Assembly (NCBI RefSeq): GCF_025398275.1
Contig: NZ_JAODOR010000004.1
Span: 124,001 to 188,000 of the forward strand
Length of the DNA: 64,000 bases
Reading direction: 5' to 3'
Source: Microbacterium memoriense
Lineage (GTDB): Bacteria; Actinomycetota; Actinomycetes; Actinomycetales; Microbacteriaceae
A program made the position numbers and the translations under genes. This document shows positions 27,101 through 35,272 of the stretch, in pieces; the stretch's first letter is position 1, and each line of letters starts with the position of its first letter. The notes under the pieces were generated by a model. The model was not told the DNA's origin, made no database searches, and saw nothing but the letters and a program-made list of their open reading frames with translations.

Positions 27101-27223
27101 GGCGACGCCGTGCGGATCATGGGTGGGCGCGAGTTCCTTGCTCCGTACGAAGCGCATTGCCGGGACGACCACACTCATGGGCTCTGCCGCATCCACACGA
27201 TCGGGCCGGTGAGTAGTTCATGA
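24131..27223 (+). CDS. adnA: AdnA-like helicase-nuclease subunit
   Basis: A 1030-aa subunit of the AdnAB double-strand-break resection motor: an N-terminal UvrD-type motor and a C-terminal RecB-type nuclease. Walker A GAPGSGKT is at 26-33. Motif II is the unusual IVDDAQE near 237, and motif III reads GDPDVGSGSFRG, lacking the usual Gln-Ser-Ile. The nuclease has GTIDRVEL, IVDLKTG near 914 and QLSAYQLA. The motor therefore looks weaker than the AdnB one, in line with the secondary motor role of mycobacterial AdnA. Its stop overlaps the adnB ATG (ATGA). Confidence 0.9.
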   Translation: MTSLPLDPAQQAVIDLDVTASGVVVGAPGSGKTTTIIERVAAMMALGVRPDEILVLTPTRQAATALRDRLALRVRVATPGPLARSVAAFAYQLVRGHAVGAGLEPPQLLTGPDEDRIVQDLLDGDAEDEAAGNIPRWPAWLTPDIRGTRGFRTEVRAFLAECTTLGIEPADLAELAARQDRGIWASLATFAAEYHAVRADMRGAHRDAAGLVREGVGLARMPAPAAPGALTTLRALIVDDAQELTLGGIELLEACRARGIAVLAFGDPDVGSGSFRGATPQNFARLARGLPLHVLGAPHRGTPALRDLAAQVTSRIGAVGVIAHRRAPDPGDPGGSIRAFALRSSGEELDTIARLLRERHVHDGVPWEHCAVIAHDSRQVVTLEAELSARDVPTAASGQGRTLGDMRAVRELLLLIELAARDEWHGDEPTEVLRHGGLDGIEVRRLRMALRHDALRQHDAETGSPVRSARDLLASGLRHPLEFELLDTREGRRAARIAETVALLREQIADGATAHELLWTTWERSGRERSWRDAAAGHGPLADQAGRDLDAVVALFHAAKRHGEREDGTAPIAFVRGILQSDVAEDRLSAPTPGGVVSVLTPAGALGGEFDTVVIAGVQDGVWPNLRPRGGLLETWRLATAGEDQPVDALDLRRGVLHDELRLFVRAVSRAQSRLIVTAVDDDDTGPSVLFEFLPPAEAAPRSAEHPLSLRGLVAQYRRALTDPRTTAATRADAAGQLALLAEAGVAGADPQQWYGIAPPTARGPLIDLSLEQARVSPSKLEAIDVCQLNWVIGDLGGDAGSVGAGLGTLIHAALEHAEGADEADLWRTVESRWSELEFEAVWIERAERTRARDLVARLSRYLRDAQAAGTSLLGAEPRFELEVPVAGAALPSVVSGTIDRVELTAEGTVVIVDLKTGRTQSTSATAAVDNPQLSAYQLAFENGAIPAAAGHPSGGAKLLVLRANRNGPYSTPLQEPFDDDRRSAFVDRIGDAVRIMGGREFLAPYEAHCRDDHTHGLCRIHTIGPVSSS

Positions 27224-30200
27224 CCACGTCGCAGACATCAGCGCCGCCGATCTCACCCGAGGCGATCGCGGCCGCCCTGGGGCAATTCCCGCCGACCGCC
27301 GAGCAATCCGCGGTCATCGCCGCACCGCTCAGGCCCGCCCTCGTCGTCGCGGGGGCCGGCAGCGGAAAGACCGAGACCATGTCGGGCCGCGTGGTCTGGC
27401 TCGTCGCGAACGGTCACGTGCGGCGCGACGAGGTTCTCGGGCTCACGTTCACCCGTAAAGCCGCGGGTGAGTTGGCCGAACGCATCCAACGCCGCCTGAA
27501 CCGGCTCGCCGAGTTCGAACAGCGCGGACTGTTGCCCGTCATCGAGCAGCGCTATCGCGACGGGCGACTCGACATGTTCGCGCGTATCGAGCGCGAGATG
27601 ACCGGTGCCACGGCCGACGCCGCGCGCCGCGCCGCCCTCGATGCGCTCGCGGAGGGGAGCACCCCGCAGCCGGCCGACGCGGACGCGCTGCTGCACCGCC
27701 CGACCGTCGCGACCTACAACAGCTTCGCCGATCAGCTCGTGCGGGAGAACGCCGTGCGCATCGGTCGTGACGCGGAGTCCGTCATCCTCAGTGAGTCCGC
27801 CGCCTGGTTGCTCATGCGCAGCGTCGTCCATGCCGCCGATGATCCGCGGCTCGAGACGATCACATACCGGCCGTCCACGATCATCGATGCGGCCTTGCGG
27901 ATCGCGCGCGACGGGGTCGACAATCTCGCCGATCTCGACGAGATCGCGGCGTTGCCGGCACGCCTGGCACAGGTCCGTGAGCGACCATCCACGCGCAAGG
28001 GGACGACGGTGTATGCCGACGTCGAGAAAGCGCTCGTCGCCGTCGGCGGGCTGGAGGTGCTGACCTCCCTGGCACGCGAGTACGACGCGCAGAAGCGCCG
28101 ACGGGGTGTCATCGATTTCTCCGATCAGGTCGCCGGTGCGCTGCAGATCGTGCGCGCGCACCCCGCCGTGGCCGCCGAGGTCCGTGAGCGATATCGCGTC
28201 GTGCTGCTCGACGAGTATCAGGACACGTCGGTCGTGCAGAGCGACCTGCTCGCTGCGCTGTTCGCCGATTCCGCCGTCATGGCCGTCGGCGATCCCCACC
28301 AGTCGATCTACGGCTGGCGGGGCGCGAGTGCCGGCAACCTCGGTGGATTCGCGGGGGCGTTCTCCTCGTCCGGCGCCGCAGAGAACTACTCATTGGTGAC
28401 GAGTTGGCGCAACAGCGAACGCGTGCTGGACGCGGCCAACGCGGTCCTGGCCCCTCTCGCGATGCGCACGCCCGTGCGCGTCGACGCACTTCGGCCACGC
28501 CCGGCCGCTCCCGCCGGACACGTCACGGCCGCGTTCGAGGGGGACGTCGACGCCGAAGCCGACCGCGTGGCTGCGTGGTTCGCGGATGTCCGCGCCGGCC
28601 GAGCCGCGACGGGCGCCGCGACGACCGGCGCCATTCTCTTCCGCGCCAAGAAGCACATGGTCCGTTTCGCGGACGCTCTCGGGCGACGCGGCATCCCGCA
28701 CCGCATCCTGGGCCTCGGCGGACTCCTCTCCACGCCCGAAGTCGTCGATGTCGTCGCGGCGCTCCGCGTCATCAGCGACCCGCGCGCGGGGTCGGCCCTG
28801 ATCCGGTTGCTGAGCGGTCCGCGGTGGGGCATCGGTCTCCCCGACCTTCGCGCATTGGCCGCGCTCGCGCGGCGCATCGGGCGCAGTGACGCGACACTGC
28901 ACGCCTTGGACGCCGATGTCCTCGCGCGCCTGCGGAGCGCCGGCGAAGACAGTGCGTCGCTTGTCGACGCCGTCGACTTCCTCGGTCGGCAGGACGATGA
29001 TCATGGCTGGCTCACCGACTTCACACCCGCCGCCCGCACGCGACTGCGCGAAGCGGCAGCTGTCTTCGCGGGGCTCCGGCGGGCGGCCGGCATCCCCGTG
29101 CCGGACCTCGTGCGTCTGATCGAGGTCGAACTGCGGCTGGACATCGAGCTGGCTGCCAATGATGCGCGTGGCCCCGCCCGCGTCGCCGGCGACCAGCTGC
29201 GCGCGTTCGTCGACGAGCTGCACGGCTTCCTGGCAGCGGACGAGAGCGGTTCACTACCCGCGTTGCTGGCCTGGCTCGACCGCGCCGAGCGCGTCGATGA
29301 GTTCGCTCCGCGTACCGAACCACCCGAAGACGATGTCGTGCAGCTCCTCACGATCCACGGTTCGAAGGGACTGGAATGGGATGCTGTCGCGGTCGTGCGC
29401 TTCGTGGAAGACGAACTGCCGGCCAAACCCCGGGAAGGGCTCGGGTGGCTTCGTTTCGGCGTGCTGCCATATCCGTTCCGCGGCGATCGGGCGTGGTTGC
29501 CGCGCCTCGCCTGGGAGGAAGACGAAGCCCCCACACAACAGGATCTGCGAACCGCGCTGGCGGACTTCGCGTTGGCGCTCAAGGACCGACAGCTCGACGA
29601 AGAGCGCCGGCTCGCCTATGTCGCGGTCACCAGGGCGCGTGACCATCTGCTGCTGACCGGTTCGGCGTGGGCGGGAACGAAGACACCCCGCGGTCCCAGT
29701 CCGTTTCTCGCGGAGATCACCGATGCCCTCGCGCTGCCGCTCGACGTTCCCGAACCGGGCGAGGACCCCTATCTGGACCAGAGCCGATTGCTGTCCTGGC
29801 CGATCGATCCGCTCGGCGCACGCCGTGAGGCGGTGACGGCCGCCGCAGACCGGGTGCGCGCGGCGGCGGAGGGTCCGCCGGCGACGGCATCCCGAGATCT
29901 CACGCTGCTGCTCGCCGAACGTGCCGAGCGTGCTGCCGGGGTTCGGGCCGTCGCCCCGGTGCGGGTACCCGCCTCGCGGTACAAAGACTTCGTCAGTGAC
30001 TATGCGGGCACCGTGCAGGCGATCGCCCGCCCGCTCCCCGAGCGCCCGTATCGTCAGACACGGCTCGGCACGCTGTTCCACGCGTGGGTCGAGGAGCGCT
30101 CCGGGTTGACCGGGTCGGGACCGTCGGTCGACGACGCGCTCTGGGAGCTCGACGAAGACCAGATCGGCGGTCCGGATGCCGACGCGGGCGCGCTCGATGA

Positions 30201-30531
30201 GCTCAAGGCGCGCTTCCTCGCGTCCGAGTGGGCGACGCTTGCTCCGATCGAGGTCGAGGTGGAGATCGATGTCGCCCTCGACGATCTGCTCGACGACGGG
30301 CGCCCGCACATCGCGATCTGCAAGCTCGATGCCGTCTACCGGCGTGGAGAGCGGATCGAGATCGTCGATTGGAAGACCGGGCGTCCCCCGCGAACGGCAC
30401 GTGAGCGTGAGGACCGCCTCCTGCAATTGAGGCTGTACCGCCGCGCGTACCACGAGCGCAGCGGAGTGCCACTCGCGCAGATCGACGTCGTCCTCTACTA
30501 CGTCGCGGACGACGTCATCGTCCGCGACTGA
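27220..30531 (+). CDS. adnB: AdnB-like helicase-nuclease subunit
   Basis: An 1103-aa partner of AdnA and probably the main translocating motor. Walker A GAGSGKT is near 45, motif II LLDEYQDTS near 331, motif III GDPHQSIYGWRGA, motif V TIHGSKGLEWDAV and motif VI AYVAVTRARDHLLL, all intact. The C-terminal RecB-type nuclease has LDAVYRRG, IVDWKTG near 1049 and LQLRLYRRAY. It is coupled to adnA by a four-base overlap. Replacement of RecBCD/AddAB by AdnAB is an actinobacterial trait. Confidence 0.92.
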   Translation: MTTSQTSAPPISPEAIAAALGQFPPTAEQSAVIAAPLRPALVVAGAGSGKTETMSGRVVWLVANGHVRRDEVLGLTFTRKAAGELAERIQRRLNRLAEFEQRGLLPVIEQRYRDGRLDMFARIEREMTGATADAARRAALDALAEGSTPQPADADALLHRPTVATYNSFADQLVRENAVRIGRDAESVILSESAAWLLMRSVVHAADDPRLETITYRPSTIIDAALRIARDGVDNLADLDEIAALPARLAQVRERPSTRKGTTVYADVEKALVAVGGLEVLTSLAREYDAQKRRRGVIDFSDQVAGALQIVRAHPAVAAEVRERYRVVLLDEYQDTSVVQSDLLAALFADSAVMAVGDPHQSIYGWRGASAGNLGGFAGAFSSSGAAENYSLVTSWRNSERVLDAANAVLAPLAMRTPVRVDALRPRPAAPAGHVTAAFEGDVDAEADRVAAWFADVRAGRAATGAATTGAILFRAKKHMVRFADALGRRGIPHRILGLGGLLSTPEVVDVVAALRVISDPRAGSALIRLLSGPRWGIGLPDLRALAALARRIGRSDATLHALDADVLARLRSAGEDSASLVDAVDFLGRQDDDHGWLTDFTPAARTRLREAAAVFAGLRRAAGIPVPDLVRLIEVELRLDIELAANDARGPARVAGDQLRAFVDELHGFLAADESGSLPALLAWLDRAERVDEFAPRTEPPEDDVVQLLTIHGSKGLEWDAVAVVRFVEDELPAKPREGLGWLRFGVLPYPFRGDRAWLPRLAWEEDEAPTQQDLRTALADFALALKDRQLDEERRLAYVAVTRARDHLLLTGSAWAGTKTPRGPSPFLAEITDALALPLDVPEPGEDPYLDQSRLLSWPIDPLGARREAVTAAADRVRAAAEGPPATASRDLTLLLAERAERAAGVRAVAPVRVPASRYKDFVSDYAGTVQAIARPLPERPYRQTRLGTLFHAWVEERSGLTGSGPSVDDALWELDEDQIGGPDADAGALDELKARFLASEWATLAPIEVEVEIDVALDDLLDDGRPHIAICKLDAVYRRGERIEIVDWKTGRPPRTAREREDRLLQLRLYRRAYHERSGVPLAQIDVVLYYVADDVIVRD

Positions 30532-30545
30532 ATCCGCGCCGAGTC

Positions 30546-31784
30546 TCAGGCGGTGTCGGTCCATCGGCGCAGTGCATTGCGCGCTGCGGCATCGGGATCG
30601 TCGTCTGTGCCGTCGTCGCTGTCATCGCGAGCAGCCGCGGCCTCGCCGGTATCGCCGCGCAGCGGAGCCCAATCGGACATCTCGATCGGAGCCGTGGGGA
30701 TGCCGGCGGCATCCAGCTCTTCCGGACTGAAGGATGCGAGGGACTCCGCGTCGAAGGCGTCGGTCTCCATGGAGATATGTCCGAGGTCGCCCGTTGTCGC
30801 GGGGACGCGACCGAGGACCGCGATCGCATCATCCACTGACACGGTCTCGTGAGCGAGCGGCGGCTCATCCCGAACGCTGTCCTCGAGCGCCGTCAGCAGA
30901 GCGACGGCGTCGGCGACGACCGACTCGGCGCCGGCAGAGTGTCCGTGGACGAGCCACTTCGCGAACTCCAGCTCGGCGTGCAAGCGGGCGCGCGCCACGA
31001 GCAGACCATCGGGTGCGCGGTGCGACAGGCGGGTGTACGTGTCGACGACGTCCTCGCGAGCGTCGGGGGCAGACGATGTCCACCGCAGATCCACGGCGGG
31101 GTCGCCGACACTCAGACCGCCCCAGGAGAGCAGGCCCGTGACGTGCGGTGCGCCGTCCTCGTCGTCTTCCAGGACGAAGGATGCCGGGTCCACCCCGCCG
31201 AGGGTCACGGTCGTCTCGAATCGCCACAGCGGCTCGGATCCGAGCGCCGTGCTCCAGCGGCGGAGCAGTCCGAACGGGAGGTGACCGGTCGCTTCGGCTC
31301 GATCGAGCAGTCGCTCGGCGTCGTCGCGCACCTGCGCGGAGGTCTGAACGGGAAGCCCCGCATCGCGGATGACCGTCACGGGCAGGTCATGGACCCGTGC
31401 GATGGCGGCCGCAAGCGCCGTTGCAACACCGTCTCCGGCCGGCACGTGCATCGCATCGACGCGGTAGCCGGGGAGGAGGGTCTGGACGACGGCGTGCACG
31501 CCGTCGACAGCGGTTTCGCCGAGCACGTCGGGGGCGCCGAAGGGGAGCACGCCGCGCACGCCGGCCGTGAGGGCCTTCAGCGCGTGGGCCTCGGCGCGCA
31601 GGGCGACGTCGGCGTCTCGGTCGGTGGGGACACGCACGACGACGCGTCGTCCGTCGTCGAGGGTCGCGATCGCGCTGTCGTAGCGACCGGTCGTGCCCTC
31701 GGTCAGCGGACCGACGCCGACCACGGTCGCGCGGGGCAGAGCGGAGGTCACCGACGCGGCTAGAGTGAGGGGTGAGCGTGCCAT
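30546..31784 (-). CDS. Aminoglycoside/macrolide phosphotransferase-fold protein
   Basis: A 412-aa APH-family kinase-like protein. The N-terminal lobe has RYDSAIATLDDGRRVVVRVP; the catalytic-loop region is less canonical (SVGDPAVDLRW, a DPAxD-type motif). The last 80 residues are an acidic tail (DDSDDGTDDDPDAAA). Such genes are often labelled macrolide 2'-phosphotransferase, but nothing here shows resistance activity. The ATG at 31784 is chosen by TACCCT six bases upstream; the frame is open for another 222 codons upstream, antisense to nudC. It converges with adnB. Confidence 0.7.
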   Translation of the reverse strand: MARSPLTLAASVTSALPRATVVGVGPLTEGTTGRYDSAIATLDDGRRVVVRVPTDRDADVALRAEAHALKALTAGVRGVLPFGAPDVLGETAVDGVHAVVQTLLPGYRVDAMHVPAGDGVATALAAAIARVHDLPVTVIRDAGLPVQTSAQVRDDAERLLDRAEATGHLPFGLLRRWSTALGSEPLWRFETTVTLGGVDPASFVLEDDEDGAPHVTGLLSWGGLSVGDPAVDLRWTSSAPDAREDVVDTYTRLSHRAPDGLLVARARLHAELEFAKWLVHGHSAGAESVVADAVALLTALEDSVRDEPPLAHETVSVDDAIAVLGRVPATTGDLGHISMETDAFDAESLASFSPEELDAAGIPTAPIEMSDWAPLRGDTGEAAAARDDSDDGTDDDPDAAARNALRRWTDTA

Positions 31785-31790
31785 GACCCC

Positions 31791-31796
31791 AGGGTA
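31791..31796 (-). promoter_or_regulatory. -10 element of the phosphotransferase gene
   Basis: TACCCT on the minus strand, six bases before the ATG at 31784. Confidence 0.45.
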
Positions 31797-31866
31797 GGTG
31801 CGCGGCGGCGTGAAGTATCCGTGCCACGCCCGGCATTCGCACCGTGCCTGGTGAGAGAGGTTCGCG

Positions 31867-32787
31867 ATGACACCCCTGAACGACCTCGGACTTCCGGCTT
31901 TGGCCCGCGCCACGATCGATCGGGCAGCCGACGAACGCACGCGCGAGGGCCTCCTCGAGGCGTTGCGGGCCGATCCCACGACGCGAGTCGTCGCGTTACA
32001 GGGCGACCAGGCCCCGCTCCAGCCCGGCCGGGGCGCGCCGGCACTGTTGCTGGTTCCTCCGTCGGCGATCTCGGAGGGGGCGCAGTGGGCGTTCTTGGGT
32101 CGCGACGAGGATGGCTCCGCGCGACTCGTGGCCGCCGTCGCAGCCGCAACCGAACGTCCCGTTGATGCGGAGGACTGGGGGAGTCTGCGAGCCGTCGGCG
32201 GTGAGCTTTCACCGGTCGAATCGGGCCTGTTGGTGGAAGCCGTCGCGCTCGGCCGCTGGTTGCTCGACGCGCCGTTCTGTCCCGCGTGCGGGGGGCGCAC
32301 GATCGTCCGCACGGCGGGCTGGTCGCGGAGCTGTCCCGACTGCGGGCGCGACCACTTCCCGCGCACCGACCCGGCCGTCATCGTCGCGGTCGCCTCGGCC
32401 GACGGCTCCCGCCTGCTCCTCGGGAAGAACGCGATGTGGAAGGACCGCAACGTCTATTCGACGTTCGCGGGATTCGTGGAAGCGGGAGAATCCGCCGAGG
32501 CGACGATCGTCCGCGAGGTGCACGAAGAGGCCGGCGTCATCGCCCGGGACATCCGCTACCGGGGGTCGCAAGCGTGGCCCTATCCGCGCTCACTCATGCT
32601 GGGGTTCCACGCCGCCGCCCTCGATGACGCCGCCGCACGACCCGACGGGGAGGAGATCGTCGACGTCCGATGGTTCTCGCGTGCCGAGCTCACGGCGGCT
32701 CTGGCGGGAGAGGCCGACTTCGCGTTGCCTGGGACGGCATCCATCGCCCGTCGGCTCATCCTCGACTGGGTGGAGCATCCGGAGTGA
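31867..32787 (+). CDS. nudC: NAD+ diphosphatase / NAD-RNA decapping Nudix hydrolase
   Basis: A 306-aa NudC-type enzyme that hydrolyses NAD(H) to NMN(H) and AMP and can remove NAD caps from RNA. The zinc ribbon CPACGG...CPDCG begins near residue 138 and the Nudix box (GFVEAGESAEA...REVHEEAG) near 201. The downstream SQAWPYPRS contains the SQPWPFPxS signature of NADH pyrophosphatases with Ala replacing Pro. GAGAGAGG precedes the ATG. It is coupled to uvrD2 by a GTGA overlap. Confidence 0.93.
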   Translation: MTPLNDLGLPALARATIDRAADERTREGLLEALRADPTTRVVALQGDQAPLQPGRGAPALLLVPPSAISEGAQWAFLGRDEDGSARLVAAVAAATERPVDAEDWGSLRAVGGELSPVESGLLVEAVALGRWLLDAPFCPACGGRTIVRTAGWSRSCPDCGRDHFPRTDPAVIVAVASADGSRLLLGKNAMWKDRNVYSTFAGFVEAGESAEATIVREVHEEAGVIARDIRYRGSQAWPYPRSLMLGFHAAALDDAAARPDGEEIVDVRWFSRAELTAALAGEADFALPGTASIARRLILDWVEHPE

Positions 32788-34520
32788 ACGATCGCGCGCT
32801 GGAAGGTCTCGACGACCGGCAGCGCGAAGCAGCGTCGCTGCTCCGCGGTCCGGTGTGCGTGCTCGCGGGCGCCGGTACCGGGAAGACCCGGGTCATCACT
32901 CATCGCATCGCGCACGGCGTCGACACCGGGGCATATTCCCCGGGCCGTGTCATGGCCGTCACCTTCACGACCAAGGCCGCCGGTGAGATGCGCGGTCGCC
33001 TCCGCGCGCTCGGGGTGGAGGGGGTCGCCGCCCGCACGTTCCACGCGACCGCTCTTGCCCAGCTGAACTTCTTCTGGCCACAGTTGGCGGGCGACGTGGC
33101 CCCGTTGATCATCGACAACAAGGTGCGCGTCCTCGGTCAGGCAGCCGACGGCCTGGGTCTACGGCTCGACGCGCCGACGCTCCGCGACGTGGCCGGGCGC
33201 ATCGAGGCCCGGAAAGTCCGGATGATCTCGATCGATCGCGACGCCGCTGAGCATCCGACCGGGCTCCCCGGGGTCGACGTGCAGGCGCTCGCCGATCTGC
33301 AGCGCGCTTACGAGAAGGTCAAGGACGAACGGCGACAGCTCGACTTCGAGGACGTACTGCTCGCGTGCGCGGGGATGGTCGAAGCCGAGCCTCGAGTCGC
33401 CGCCGCCATCCACGAGCAGTACCGGCATCTGACGGTCGATGAGTACCAGGACGTGTCGCCGGTACAGGCGCGGTTGCTGGACCTGTGGCTGGGTGATCGC
33501 CAGGACTTCTGCGTCGTCGGCGACGCGAGTCAGACGATCTATTCCTTCGCGGGGGCAGATCCTCGGTTCCTCCTCGAATTCGGCGACCGGTACGGCGATG
33601 CGCAGATCGTGCGCCTCGAGCGCAACTATCGATCCGATGCCGCCGTCCTCGCCGTCGCGAACGAGCTCATGCGGGGTCGCCCCGGCGCGCTCGTGCTGTC
33701 GGCCGCGGTCCGTCCGGACGCGCCGCCCAGGTCGGGTGCGGAGCCCACCGTGACGGCCTTCCCGGACGACACGGCAGAGGCGGACGGGGTGGCGGCCGCG
33801 ATCGCGGCGCAGATGAGTGCGGGGACGGATGCCCACGACATCGCCGTGCTCTACCGCGCCAACGCGCAGTCGGCGCCGTTGCTGGCCGCGTTGGCCGCAC
33901 GCGGGATTCCTGCCTCGGTTCTCGGCGGCAAGCGGTTCTTCGACCTCCCCGAAGTCCGCCAGGCGGTCATGGCCCTGCGGGGGGCATCGGTCGCTCCGCT
34001 GGAGACGACCTTCGTCGCCGCCGTCCGCGATGTCCTGCGTTCCCTCGGCCTCACCGATGATCCTCCGCCGGCCGGCGGGGCGCTTCGGGATGCCTGGGAG
34101 GCGCGAGCTGCCGTCCTCCGGCTCGCCGAGGAGGCGCCGGCCGGGACCTCGCTGCGCGCCTTCACGGATGAACTGCTCGCCCGCGCGAAGAGCCAGCACG
34201 AACCCACGCTGCGGACCGTCACCTTGGCGACGCTGCACGCCGCCAAGGGGCTCGAGTGGGAGCACGTGCACCTTGTCGGGATGAGCGAAGGCCTTTTGCC
34301 GATTTCGTACGCGACCACGTTCGAACAGGTCGACGAAGAGCGCCGCCTCGCGTACGTCGGAATCACGCGGGCCGGTCGAACGCTGTCGCTGTCGTGGTCG
34401 CAGGCGAGCGGGTCGCGACCTCGCCAGATGTCGCGATTCCTTCAGGAGATCGGCACCAGCACTCTGCGTGCGGCCGGTGGCCGTGCCAGCTCCGGCGGAC
34501 GTCCGCGGAGCGGACGCTGA
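32784..34520 (+). CDS. uvrD2: UvrD2-like superfamily 1 DNA helicase (short form)
   Basis: A 578-aa 3'-5' helicase with Walker A GAGTGKT near 29, DEYQDVSPVQ near 219, GDASQTIYSFAGA, LHAAKGLEWEHV and YVGITRAGRTL. Mycobacterial UvrD2 is about 700 aa and ends in a tetracysteine module plus HRDC domain; this protein stops soon after motif VI and a short Arg/Gly tail, so those parts are missing. The GTG start overlaps the nudC stop. Its last 158 bases are antisense to the end of the next gene. Confidence 0.88.
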   Translation: MNDRALEGLDDRQREAASLLRGPVCVLAGAGTGKTRVITHRIAHGVDTGAYSPGRVMAVTFTTKAAGEMRGRLRALGVEGVAARTFHATALAQLNFFWPQLAGDVAPLIIDNKVRVLGQAADGLGLRLDAPTLRDVAGRIEARKVRMISIDRDAAEHPTGLPGVDVQALADLQRAYEKVKDERRQLDFEDVLLACAGMVEAEPRVAAAIHEQYRHLTVDEYQDVSPVQARLLDLWLGDRQDFCVVGDASQTIYSFAGADPRFLLEFGDRYGDAQIVRLERNYRSDAAVLAVANELMRGRPGALVLSAAVRPDAPPRSGAEPTVTAFPDDTAEADGVAAAIAAQMSAGTDAHDIAVLYRANAQSAPLLAALAARGIPASVLGGKRFFDLPEVRQAVMALRGASVAPLETTFVAAVRDVLRSLGLTDDPPPAGGALRDAWEARAAVLRLAEEAPAGTSLRAFTDELLARAKSQHEPTLRTVTLATLHAAKGLEWEHVHLVGMSEGLLPISYATTFEQVDEERRLAYVGITRAGRTLSLSWSQASGSRPRQMSRFLQEIGTSTLRAAGGRASSGGRPRSGR

Positions 34521-35214
34521 CCGACGCCGCGTGAGGGCTCGCTCCGGTCACCAGACGTCCGGCGAGGATGCCGGCTTCCCAGAGCAGCGCGCGGTCGGTG
34601 CGCATCGCGCCGCGCGCGAGCATCTGCGCCGCCAGCAGTGGCCAGCTCGGATCGGCGTCGCGCCGATGAGCGTGTGTGCAGGCCAGACACGCCGTGACGC
34701 CGGGGATGACGAAGGGACCGACCGTCACACGGTCGCCGGCGAGCTCGAGCGGGAGATGCGGCACGTCCCGCGCCATCAGTGTGGCGGCACGGCGCGGTTC
34801 GACCAGGCGATGGGCGACGACGATCACGGGCACAGTCGGATCGGGATGAGCCTGTGCCCATCGGGTGGTCGCCACGACCTCCACCCCGCCGACCTCGAGA
34901 GCGTCGGCGAGCGCATCGGCGTCACCGATGTCGATGTCGGCCGGCAGTTCGACGCACACCCGCGGCCGCGGCGGCGTGCCCACCGTGAGCGCGGGTGAGA
35001 TCCTCGCCACGAACGCCGCAGCGGCGTCGGCCGGCGCACCCGCGACCCTCGCCAGCGGCAAGATCATCGCATCGGGGATGCCGTCGTGCAGCGCCGACAG
35101 CAGACTCTCCTGCCACGGGGTGACATCGTCGACACGAATACCCGGCTCGGACCCCAACTGCAGGCTCGACGGCGTGCGCCAGAGTGGTGCGTGCGAGGGT
35201 GCCAGTCGGAGCAT
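34363..35214 (-). CDS. E1/cyclodehydratase-like orphan protein (TOMM-type domain)
   Basis: A 283-aa protein resembling the bacteriocin-biosynthesis cyclodehydratase / ThiF-like family that sits beside uvrD2 in actinobacteria (Rv3196 position). Visible marks are VTACLACTHAHRRDADPSWP near 172 and HAECWC near 248, a CxxC/CxC pair expected to bind zinc. No intact ATP-binding E1 glycine motif is obvious. No precursor peptide, YcaO or dehydrogenase gene is nearby, so a RiPP role is not supported; the function is unknown. Its 3' end overlaps uvrD2 by 158 bases on the opposite strand. CACAAT lies six bases before the ATG. Confidence 0.65.
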   Translation of the reverse strand: MLRLAPSHAPLWRTPSSLQLGSEPGIRVDDVTPWQESLLSALHDGIPDAMILPLARVAGAPADAAAAFVARISPALTVGTPPRPRVCVELPADIDIGDADALADALEVGGVEVVATTRWAQAHPDPTVPVIVVAHRLVEPRRAATLMARDVPHLPLELAGDRVTVGPFVIPGVTACLACTHAHRRDADPSWPLLAAQMLARGAMRTDRALLWEAGILAGRLVTGASPHAASVSVRSADVRRSWHGHRPHAECWCRSPEGIATSGEVATRSPATTTATAFDRPA

Positions 35215-35272
35215 GTGCCGATTGTGCCGCGGATGCTGCGGCCGACGCTTCAGCTCTCCACAGCAGCACGTG

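Noticed and set aside
31785..32450. Extension of the phosphotransferase gene by 222 codons upstream
   Set aside because: The extension is antisense to nudC and of shadow-like composition; the ATG at 31784 has a proper -10 and starts the conserved region.
34521..34998. Plus-strand open frame after uvrD2 as a missing HRDC tail
   Set aside because: It is not continuous with uvrD2 (a stop codon at 34518-34520 intervenes) and its composition is that of a shadow of the opposite gene.
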